From the NCBI GenBank assembly GCA_022601645.1, contig JAJACH010000002.1, positions 1-64,000 on the forward strand: 64,000 bases of DNA, written 5' to 3'. Each line of letters opens with the position of its first letter. The first letter of the stretch is position 1. The position numbers were made by a program, and so were the translations under genes. The notes under the pieces were generated by a model. It saw nothing but the letters and a program-made list of their open reading frames with translations, had not been told where the DNA came from and did no database searches. This document shows positions 58,343 to 64,000 of this stretch, in pieces. The stretch comes from Chlamydiia bacterium (GTDB lineage Bacteria > Chlamydiota > Chlamydiia > Chlamydiales > Simkaniaceae).

Positions 58343-58376
58343 CCCGGGCCATATTCGTATGGTCCGGGTTTTTTTT
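58343..58376 (+). terminator. rho-independent terminator after the first MOMP-like gene
   Basis: CCCGGGCCATA (58343-58353), loop TTCG, TATGGTCCGGG (58358-58368) with one G-U pair, followed by eight T. A stable, textbook terminator. Confidence 0.95.
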
Positions 58377-58871
58377 GGGGGTGGCTTGGGAAAGGGGGGT
58401 GGTAATAATCGGGCTCATTTTGTCTATTTTGGATTTTTTTTCCTTGAAAATAGAGTACTATTAACTACGGAAAAAAAATCCAAACTAGTTCAAAATGTTC
58501 TCCGATTATCATCCCTCACTCTCTTCCGCACTACCCCCTTTTGGGGTTTTCTAGAGGGTTTATTAGAAATACAAAAAACAGATGTGAAGACTAACTAGTT
58601 CAAAATGTTTTCCGATTATCATCCCAACTTTTTAGATTTTTAAGAGAAGAAAGAGACCGTGGGAGGGGTTTTCCCCGCTCACAGGGATTTTTTTTTAGTT
58701 AAGGGTGAATTGTGGAAAGATTGTTCATAAGTTGGTCTGGATGTGTTTTGAGAATTTGAAAAAAATACAGGTAAAAAAAATACACTTTTATTGTTGGAAA
58801 AAAATACCACGTGTCTCATAGAGGGAAAGAGAGAAAAAAAGAGGGATGAGAGAAAAATTTCAGAGTTTTTG
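58377..58871. other. long AT-rich intergenic region without a supported gene
   Basis: About 500 bases between the terminator and the next promoter. It contains two 33-base direct repeats (listed separately), G-runs just after the terminator, and many A/T tracts. Short open frames occur on both strands but have low-complexity Phe/Lys-rich translations and no ribosome sites. It may hold upstream control elements of the second MOMP-like gene. Confidence 0.6.
58483..58625. repeat. pair of 33-base direct repeats upstream of the second MOMP-like gene
   Basis: 58483-58515 and 58593-58625 share AACTAGTTCAAAATGTT(C/T) followed by TCCGATTATCATCCC with a single difference, spaced 110 bases start to start. 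Each begins with the perfect palindrome AACTAGTT. Possible regulator-binding sites or remnants of a duplication. Confidence 0.85.
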
Positions 58872-58900
58872 TTGACAGATTTCTCGTCCATCAATAATGT
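58872..58900 (+). promoter_or_regulatory. sigma-70-type promoter for the second MOMP-like gene
   Basis: Consensus TTGACA at 58872-58877 and TAATGT at 58895-58900 with a 17-base spacer, about 75 bases before the ATG at 58974. AGGGAGA lies between, near 58957-58963. Confidence 0.6.
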
Positions 58901-58973
58901 ATTTTAATAAATACGAACAAAAAATTGTGTTGGAAATAGTCTGACAATCATTAACCAGGGAGAATGAAAGAGA

Positions 58974-60089
58974 ATGGAAACCAAATTTATGAAGGTGTTG
59001 CCTCTCGCTGGTCTCCTCTGTAGCTGCCTTTTCGCAGCTCAGCAAGATGACAATAGTCATCAGCGCCGACCAGCTGGACACATGCAAGACGACGGGAGAT
59101 ATCGCGAGATTACTCCTAACGCAGGACCTCGAGTAACTAACGGTGCCGATGTATACATCGATGCTGACTTCATCTGGTGGCACGTCCATCAAGATGGAAT
59201 GGGTTACGTACTTTCCGGATTCGGAAATGGTACAATTGCTACTCAAGCCTCAGGTGGATCAGTTCACCATCCAAACTTTAGCTGGGAGCCAGGTTTCAAA
59301 GTAAGCCTAGGTGTTGCTCTTGGACACGACGGATGGGACCTAGGAGCTGAATACACTTGGCTTAACCCAAGCAATAGCTCACAAAGCAGACTCAGTGACA
59401 CTGATCTGTACCCAATGTGGAACATTGATAACAACTACAACACACCTGTTTACTCAACAGCTACTGGTGGTGTAAAGCAAGCTAAATCTAAGTGGAAGAC
59501 TACGTTCAACGTAATCGACTTAGAAATGGGCCGTAACTACTTTGTCAGCCAACACCTAAAATTAAGACCTCATGTTGGTTTTAAAGGTTCATGGCAAGAT
59601 CAAGATTACTCTGTTACATATGTCCGCAGAGGTACACAAGCAGGTGCTGGAACTGATCGCGAAACAACAGATAAAATGGTTAATAACCAAAACTACTGGG
59701 GCTTCGGTATCAGAACTGGTCTTGACACTGCTTGGCACTTCACCAAGTCATGGAGCATCTACGGCGACTTCGCTGCAAGTGCTATGTGGTCACAGTTCAA
59801 AATCAAACGCAAAGATACTGAGCAACAAGTACCTCACAGTGCTAACTCTAAGTTCATTATCTTTGACTACCAAAATAGCTTCCACACTATCAAGCCTGTG
59901 TTTGAGTGGGGAATCGGCCTTCGTTGGGAAACTTGGTTCTCTGACGACGATTACCACTTCTTAATCCAAGCCGGATGGGAAGAGCAATCTTGGTTAGAAA
60001 TGAACCAGCACACAACACCTTTCTCAGAGTCTAATCACGGTGATTTAGACCTACAAGGTTTAACAATCAAGTTCCGCTTCGACTTCTAA
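58974..60089 (+). CDS. MOMP-like outer-membrane beta-barrel porin (371 aa)
   Basis: Same length as and clearly paralogous to 57193-58308: EITPNAGPRVTNGADVYIDADFIWW, GMGYVLSGFGNGT, SVHHPNFSWEPGFKVSLGVALG, GWDLGAEYTWLNPS, YHFLIQAGWEEQSWLEMNQH and the end NHGDLDLQGLTIKFRFDF. Signal peptide KVLPLAGLLCSCLFAAQ; start at 58974 (METKFMKVL) or 58986 (MKVL). Has its own consensus promoter and terminator, unlike the third copy, so it may be the most highly expressed of the three. Confidence 0.88.
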   Translation: METKFMKVLPLAGLLCSCLFAAQQDDNSHQRRPAGHMQDDGRYREITPNAGPRVTNGADVYIDADFIWWHVHQDGMGYVLSGFGNGTIATQASGGSVHHPNFSWEPGFKVSLGVALGHDGWDLGAEYTWLNPSNSSQSRLSDTDLYPMWNIDNNYNTPVYSTATGGVKQAKSKWKTTFNVIDLEMGRNYFVSQHLKLRPHVGFKGSWQDQDYSVTYVRRGTQAGAGTDRETTDKMVNNQNYWGFGIRTGLDTAWHFTKSWSIYGDFAASAMWSQFKIKRKDTEQQVPHSANSKFIIFDYQNSFHTIKPVFEWGIGLRWETWFSDDDYHFLIQAGWEEQSWLEMNQHTTPFSESNHGDLDLQGLTIKFRFDF

Positions 60090-60116
60090 GTCAAGCACCA
60101 CTTGAATGTTTAAAAA

Positions 60117-60145
60117 CCCGAGGAGATTTCCTCGGGTTTTTTTTT
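60117..60145 (+). terminator. rho-independent terminator after the second MOMP-like gene
   Basis: CCCGAGGA (60117-60124), loop GATT, TCCTCGGG (60129-60136), then nine T. Strong. Confidence 0.95.
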
Positions 60146-60195
60146 GCCCTCTTGCCGGTTGATGTTTTAACCGCTTCCATTTAAACTCCACCACC

Positions 60196-61026
60196 ATGAG
60201 ATTACTCGCTTGTCTCCTAATTAGCTCCGCTCTGTGGGCTGACTACTTGTCTTTCGATTACCTCTTCTGGAAAGCTGAGCAATCTGGAATGGGCTATGTT
60301 ATCAAAAATGGCAACGAACTTAATCTCTCCGCTCCCCCACAATCTGGCTTCCGCGTCGGCCTCGATTTAGAATGCATTCGCTCCTTCGATGCTTTAATCG
60401 CTTTTACTTGGTTCAAGACTGATACTGAATCCGATAAGACGGGCCCTAACATGTTTCCTACCTACAATGTCGAAAACAAGTTCAACAATCCCACTTTCGG
60501 CATGTTCAATCGGGCTAAATGTATGTGGGACATCGACCTTCGCTATTTAACTCTCGATTTAGGACAGTCTTTCAATCCTACGAAATGGATTTGGATGCGT
60601 CTTTTCGCTGGCTGGATTGGCCTTTGGGAAGGCCAGCATTTCCGCGTCTATTATGACAATCGCAGCATGCGACAGAGTCTAGACGTCAAAGGCATTGGTA
60701 TGCGACAGGGCTTTAATTCCCGCTGGCACATGGCTCGTGGCTTCCACTTTGTTGCTAACACGGCTTTTGATGAGATTTGGGTGCGCAATAAGGTGTCTCG
60801 CGTTGATGGCTGGACGCTCAACACTGTCAATGACATGCGCGACATTAAGCCTGCTCTCGAATCTTCTTTTGGTCTCCTTTGGGAACAGGGCAATTTCATG
60901 ATTCAGGCGATGTGGGAGATGCTTCTTTTCTTCAATGCTAATCAGTATTTAACTTTATCTGAAGAGGCCAATCGCGGCGATCTTTCTTTCCAAGGGCTTA
61001 CTGCCCGCGCTACCTTCCTCTTCTAA
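60196..61026 (+). CDS. short MOMP-like outer-membrane protein (276 aa)
   Basis: Third, more diverged family member. Signal peptide MRLLACLLISSALWAD, then directly YLSFDYLFWKAEQSGMGYVI, lacking the 60-residue N-terminal region of the two larger copies. Shared blocks: NMFPTYNVENKFNNPTFG (compare YPMWNI...YNNP), MCMWDIDLRYLTLDLGQ-like KCMWDIDLRYL, FMIQAMWEMLLFFNANQYL and the end NRGDLSFQGLTARATFLF. No clear ribosome site precedes the ATG, and the terminator upstream separates it from its neighbour. Confidence 0.82.
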   Translation: MRLLACLLISSALWADYLSFDYLFWKAEQSGMGYVIKNGNELNLSAPPQSGFRVGLDLECIRSFDALIAFTWFKTDTESDKTGPNMFPTYNVENKFNNPTFGMFNRAKCMWDIDLRYLTLDLGQSFNPTKWIWMRLFAGWIGLWEGQHFRVYYDNRSMRQSLDVKGIGMRQGFNSRWHMARGFHFVANTAFDEIWVRNKVSRVDGWTLNTVNDMRDIKPALESSFGLLWEQGNFMIQAMWEMLLFFNANQYLTLSEEANRGDLSFQGLTARATFLF

Positions 61027-61040
61027 GGGTTAGGTGATGG

Positions 61041-61202
61041 TTCGATGTGCTTACGGGTTTTTACTTGGAACGGTAACAGGTAACGCAAAGAGAGCAAAGG
61101 CGCAAAAAAGAGGCGAAGAGTTTCGATGTGCTTAAGGGTTTGTGCTTGGAAAGGTAGCAGGAAACACAGAGTAAACAAAGACACAAAGACAAAGAGAAGA
61201 AG
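61041..61202. repeat. two tandem 81-base imperfect repeats
   Basis: Unit 1 (61041-61121) and unit 2 (61122-61202) both begin TTCGATGTGCTTA, share GGGTTT, CTTGGAA, GGTA-CAGG and an A/G-rich second half of AAAG/GCAAAG-type words. On the minus strand the units read as CTTTG/CTCTTTG strings, a pattern of intergenic repeats seen in diverse bacteria. Directly followed by the structured repeat. Confidence 0.75.
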
Positions 61203-61209
61203 GGAGGGG

Positions 61210-61397
61210 TTTCGGGAACGGATCTTGGATGAGGTTTTTGCACCCTGGCGAAGCGCAGGGGGTTAAAAGATCGCCAAGAGGCGCTCCCGAAAGGGGGCTG
61301 AATTTTCGAGAAGATTTCAATTAATCCGCCCTACAGTAGTATATGTGCATACACCGTAGGGCGGATTCTTTGGAAGATTCCGAAAAGGCAGTCCCCC
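61210..61397. repeat. structured intergenic repeat, copy B (about 190 bases)
   Basis: Partner of 36342-36532. TTTCGGGA (61210-61217) pairs with TCCCGAAA (61285-61292) around the shared hairpin CCCTG-GCGAAGCG-CAGGG; GGGGGCTG (61293-61300) pairs with CAG-T-CCCCC (61389-61397); TTTTCG/CGAAAA is kept; and AATCCGCCCTAC (61323-61334) is the perfect reverse complement of 61356-61367. It also lies between the 3' ends of convergent genes (MOMP-like and sufS). Confidence 0.85.
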
Positions 61398-61411
61398 ACT
61401 AAATAGACCTG

Positions 61412-62644
61412 TTAGTAGGACAACTGTGGCTGGAGGAAGATGAGCGATTCCTTGAGCTGCTCAGTCAGGATGTCGATTTCCTGGATGGTGTTGTAGAAGG
61501 CAAGGGAGATGCGGCAAAGTGATGTGTGTCCCAGGGTTTTAAGAAGCGGCTGGGTGCACATGTGGCCGGTGCGGATAGCGATGCCTTTTAAGGAGAGTAC
61601 GGTTCCGATATCGAGTGGATGCATGTTTTCGATGGTAAAGGAGATGATGGGGCCCTTGGTCGGTGAGGTGCCGTGGATGGTCAGTCCGGGCACTGTTTGG
61701 AGTTTTTGTGTGGCGTAGGCAAGGAGTTTGTTTTCGTAGTCGAGGATGTTTTCTAGACCAATGGTGGTGAGGTAGTCGATGGCGGCTCCAAGGCCTAGCA
61801 CTTGGGCGATGGGAGGGGTGCCGGCTTCAAATTTTAGTGGGCCTTGTTGGTAGGTGGTTTTTTCTAGGGTAACGGTTTTGATCATATCGCCTCCACCTTG
61901 GTAGGGTGGGAGGTTGTCGAGGATGGCTTTTTTCCCGTACAGGATGCCGACTCCGGTTGGTCCAAAGAGTTTATGGCCGGAAAAGACGAGGAAGTCGCAA
62001 TCTAGGTCGGTGACGTCGATGGGCATATGGGGCGCTGATTGGGCGGCGTCGATGATGGTATGCGCTCCGACGGTTTGGGCTCTTTCGATGATTTCTGCGA
62101 TCGGGTTAATGGTTCCGAGGACGTTGGAGACGTGGGTTAACGCGACGATTTTGGTATGTTCGGTCAGGAGGGTATCTAGGCTTGTTAGGTCGAGTTCTCC
62201 TGTGGGTGTTAAGGGGATGCTTTGCAGTGTGGCTCCTGTTTGCTCTGCGATCAGTTGCCAGGGTACGATGTTTGAATGGTGTTCCATATCGGTGATGAGG
62301 ATGGTATCACCAGGCTGTAGGATGGTGCGACCTAAGGTGTTTGCGAGGAGGTTGAGGGCGTTGGTTGTGCTACTTGTAAAGACGATTTCTTCGTCGCACT
62401 CTGCGTTAATAAAGGTTTTTACTTTGGTGCGTACGCTTGTATAGCTTTCGGTGGAGCGAGCGGCGAGTTCGTAGATGGCGCGGTGCACGGTGGCGTATTC
62501 ATTTTGGTAGTAGTTGGTGACGGCGTCGATGACGCTTTGGGGCTTTTGGGCGGTTGCGGCGGTATCTAGGTAGATGAGGGGTTTGCCGTTCATTTGTGCC
62601 CCGAGCATGGGGAAGTCTCGTCTTACGCGTCTGACATCAAACAT
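61412..62644 (-). CDS. sufS: cysteine desulfurase SufS (410 aa)
   Basis: PLP enzyme supplying sulfur for Fe-S assembly. IYLDTAATAQKPQSVIDA, VFTSSTTNALNLLANTLG, TDMEHHSNIVPWQLIAEQ, DCDFLVFSGHKLFGPTGVGILYG (PLP Lys present) and GIAIRTGHMCTQPLLKTLG (active-site Cys present) identify group II SufS. Unlike the NifS-like protein at 40959 all catalytic residues are there. It overlaps sufD by 22 bases. No SufE/SufU is visible in the window. Confidence 0.95.
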   Translation of the reverse strand: MFDVRRVRRDFPMLGAQMNGKPLIYLDTAATAQKPQSVIDAVTNYYQNEYATVHRAIYELAARSTESYTSVRTKVKTFINAECDEEIVFTSSTTNALNLLANTLGRTILQPGDTILITDMEHHSNIVPWQLIAEQTGATLQSIPLTPTGELDLTSLDTLLTEHTKIVALTHVSNVLGTINPIAEIIERAQTVGAHTIIDAAQSAPHMPIDVTDLDCDFLVFSGHKLFGPTGVGILYGKKAILDNLPPYQGGGDMIKTVTLEKTTYQQGPLKFEAGTPPIAQVLGLGAAIDYLTTIGLENILDYENKLLAYATQKLQTVPGLTIHGTSPTKGPIISFTIENMHPLDIGTVLSLKGIAIRTGHMCTQPLLKTLGHTSLCRISLAFYNTIQEIDILTEQLKESLIFLQPQLSY

Positions 62645-63657
62645 GCAATTTCTCCTAGAATTTCTCGTTTATAGCCTTCGATGAGGTAGTGTTCGGCTTG
62701 CTCTTTGGTCATGCCTCTTGCTCGAAGGTAGAAGAGTTCGTCGGGATCGAGTTTGCCGGTGGTGGCTCCGTGGGAGGCTTTGACGTCGTCGGCAAAGATT
62801 TCTAGGTTGGGTTTAGAATAGGATTTGGTTTGATCATCTAGGTGAAGATGGTTAACGAGTTGGTAGGCGAGGGTTTTTTGTGCGTCTTGGTGGATGTAGA
62901 TTTTCCCTTCGAAGCTTGCTTTTGCTTTGTGGTTTAAGACGGTTTTGAAGTGTTGGTTAGAGAGGGTATGAGGCGCGATGTGTTCCATGAGGAGGTTGGC
63001 GTGTGCATGACTGTTTTCGAGGTCAAAGAGTCCTTTGACGTCGGCCTGGGAGTTTTCTCCGGCGAGTTTGACGGCGATATCTTGGAAATGGGTTTTTGCA
63101 CCTTTTGTTTTTGCGATGTAGCTGTAGGTAGCGTCTCGTTTTAGGGTGGTGCGGATGTTTTCAAAAAGTGAGCCTGTGGCGTTCGGATGGTGGATATGGG
63201 TGAGTTTGGCGTTATCTTCGACGGTGATGTCCAGGAGTGTGGAGTGAAAGCCTGTTGCGTTTGTGTGGGTGATCAGGGTGAGTTCGACGTTTTTAGCTAA
63301 GCAAAGGTGGATGGTTGTAAAGGTAGTACCGTCTAGGTCGAGGTTGAGGGTGAGTGGTTGGTCTGGTGTAGTTGGGATGTAGATGTTTTGTGTTTTCGTG
63401 GGCGCGGCTAGGCAGAGGAGGGCGAAGGGATTTTTTTCTGATGCAAGGAGGTGGCGCTCTCTGTTTTGTGTAAAGGTGCCCTCTGGTCGGTTAAATGCAG
63501 TTGGGTTGAGGGTGAGGTTGGCTGTTTCGTTTTCGCTTGCGTCAAAGCTTAAGGAGACGTATTTGAACGTTTCTTGTTTGCGTGTTGGGAGTCCTTTTTC
63601 TAAAAAGGCTTTCCAGGCTGTCGGTTTTTTTTTCCGCTTTTCTAAGAGCTCTAGCAT
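62623..63657 (-). CDS. sufD: Fe-S assembly scaffold protein SufD (344 aa)
   Basis: Member of the SufB/SufD beta-helix family. N-terminal helical part ([22 protein letters not shown]) is SufD-like; the C-terminal core has [53 protein letters not shown] (split), [34 protein letters not shown] (split; conserved His in ASHGAT) and the C-terminal [14 protein letters not shown]-like end. Overlaps sufC by 7 bases. Confidence 0.93.
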   Translation of the reverse strand: MLELLEKRKKKPTAWKAFLEKGLPTRKQETFKYVSLSFDASENETANLTLNPTAFNRPEGTFTQNRERHLLASEKNPFALLCLAAPTKTQNIYIPTTPDQPLTLNLDLDGTTFTTIHLCLAKNVELTLITHTNATGFHSTLLDITVEDNAKLTHIHHPNATGSLFENIRTTLKRDATYSYIAKTKGAKTHFQDIAVKLAGENSQADVKGLFDLENSHAHANLLMEHIAPHTLSNQHFKTVLNHKAKASFEGKIYIHQDAQKTLAYQLVNHLHLDDQTKSYSKPNLEIFADDVKASHGATTGKLDPDELFYLRARGMTKEQAEHYLIEGYKREILGEIACLMSDA

Positions 63658-64000
63658 TGGTAGCCTTTGGCTTCGAGTTCTAAGGCAACTTCTGGGCCAC
63701 CGCTTGTGGCGATTTTTCCGTCGATGACGACGTGCACAAATTGGGGTTTGATGTAGTCGAGTAGGCGTTGGTAGTGGGTGATGAGGAGGAGCCCTTTTTC
63801 GGGGTTCATGTAGGTATTCACCCCTTCTGCGACGATTTTCATGGCGTCGATGTCTAGGCCTGAGTCGGTTTCGTCTAGGACTGATAGGCGCGGATCGAGG
63901 ATGAGGAGTTGGAGGATTTCGTTCCGTTTTTTTTCTCCACCGGAAAAGCCGGTGTTGAGGTCACGGTCTAAAAAGCTTAAGTCGATGCCCATGGCGGTTG
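63651..64000 (-). CDS. sufC: Fe-S assembly ATPase SufC, partial (5' end beyond the window)
   Basis: C-terminal part of an ABC-type ATPase. [22 protein letters not shown] contains the SufC signature SGGEKKR, followed by Walker [18 protein letters not shown] and the switch His in [13 protein letters not shown]. The visible reading frame continues to the window edge without a stop, so the methionine at 63992 is internal and not the start. Order sufC-sufD-sufS, with sufB presumably further upstream. Confidence 0.93.
   Translation of the reverse strand, partial: TAMGIDLSFLDRDLNTGFSGGEKKRNEILQLLILDPRLSVLDETDSGLDIDAMKIVAEGVNTYMNPEKGLLLITHYQRLLDYIKPQFVHVVIDGKIATSGGPEVALELEAKGYQC

Noticed and set aside
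58359-58598. 79-codon plus-strand frame
   Set aside because: Starts inside the T tract side of the MOMP terminator, Gly/Phe-rich translation, no ribosome site.
58441-58640. CRISPR array
   Set aside because: Only two repeat units, irregular surroundings and no cas genes.
61061-61320. Two Cys/Leu-rich minus-strand frames
   Set aside because: They are translations of the tandem repeat and structured repeat; composition is driven by CTTTG words.

Overview
The window is a stretch of chromosome from a member of the phylum Chlamydiota, most likely an environmental (Parachlamydiales-type) chlamydia and not a Chlamydia species. The evidence is the gene content and gene order. There is a type III secretion block sctJ-(sctK-like)-sctL-sctR-sctS-sctT. 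There are runs that, from memory, match the Chlamydia order: E2 acyltransferase-gltT-lpxK, spoU-methyltransferase, nrdR-dksA-lspA, znuA-like-znuC-znuB, rplU-rpmA-obg, tsp beside rpsL-rpsG-fusA-rpsJ, rodA/birA/nifU/nifS/gpmA/pseudouridine synthase, and a PhoU-like protein with a Pit transporter. The porins are of the Legionella-MOMP-like type seen in environmental chlamydiae, not Chlamydia OmpA. A eukaryote-type sterol reductase and two GT17 glycosyltransferases suggest exchange with eukaryotic hosts.

Layout. 1-3150: a tandem array of short unknown proteins that all begin Met-Ala behind purine-rich leaders, interrupted by one antisense glycosyltransferase-like gene. 3120-12064: a long, mostly overlapping minus-strand block of housekeeping genes (E2, glutamate symporter, LpxK, GmhA, two RNA modification enzymes, a methyltransferase, CinA, LspA, DksA-like, NrdR), followed by tRNA-Ser(GGA). 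12271-14541: a metal ABC transporter. 14627-15109: two tiny membrane proteins. 15121-16407: the sterol reductase. 16520-18663: rplU-rpmA-obg and a sugar-phosphate transferase.

18657-28924 is an accessory island. Several of its enzymes normally work in the cytoplasm but here carry an N-terminal signal peptide: a SAM methyltransferase, two GT17 enzymes, a 2OG-Fe(II) dioxygenase-methyltransferase fusion and its degenerate paralog, and a uridine kinase. It also holds an MFS pump, a possible acetolactate decarboxylase relative, an epimerase and a deoxyribosyltransferase-like protein. Near its right end lie tRNA-Phe(GAA) and a large palindromic element.

28921-34172: Tsp protease and the str operon with promoter and terminator. 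34175-36298: a candidate papain-like cysteine protease (possible effector), another short Met-Ala protein, and a gene interrupted by an in-frame stop. 36342-36532 and 61210-61397: two copies of a structured repeat with covarying stems. 36551-48073: envelope, cofactor, Fe-S, phosphate and glycogen genes, including a NifU/NifS-like pair that has lost its catalytic cysteines and PLP lysine. 48130-52796: solute-binding lipoprotein, metal ATPase and two glycosyltransferases. 52861-57117: the T3SS block. 57193-61026: three MOMP-like porins. 61412-64000: sufS-sufD-sufC, with sufC cut by the window end.

All calls come from reading sequence and translated motifs. No database search was possible, so family names rest on recognised motifs and context.
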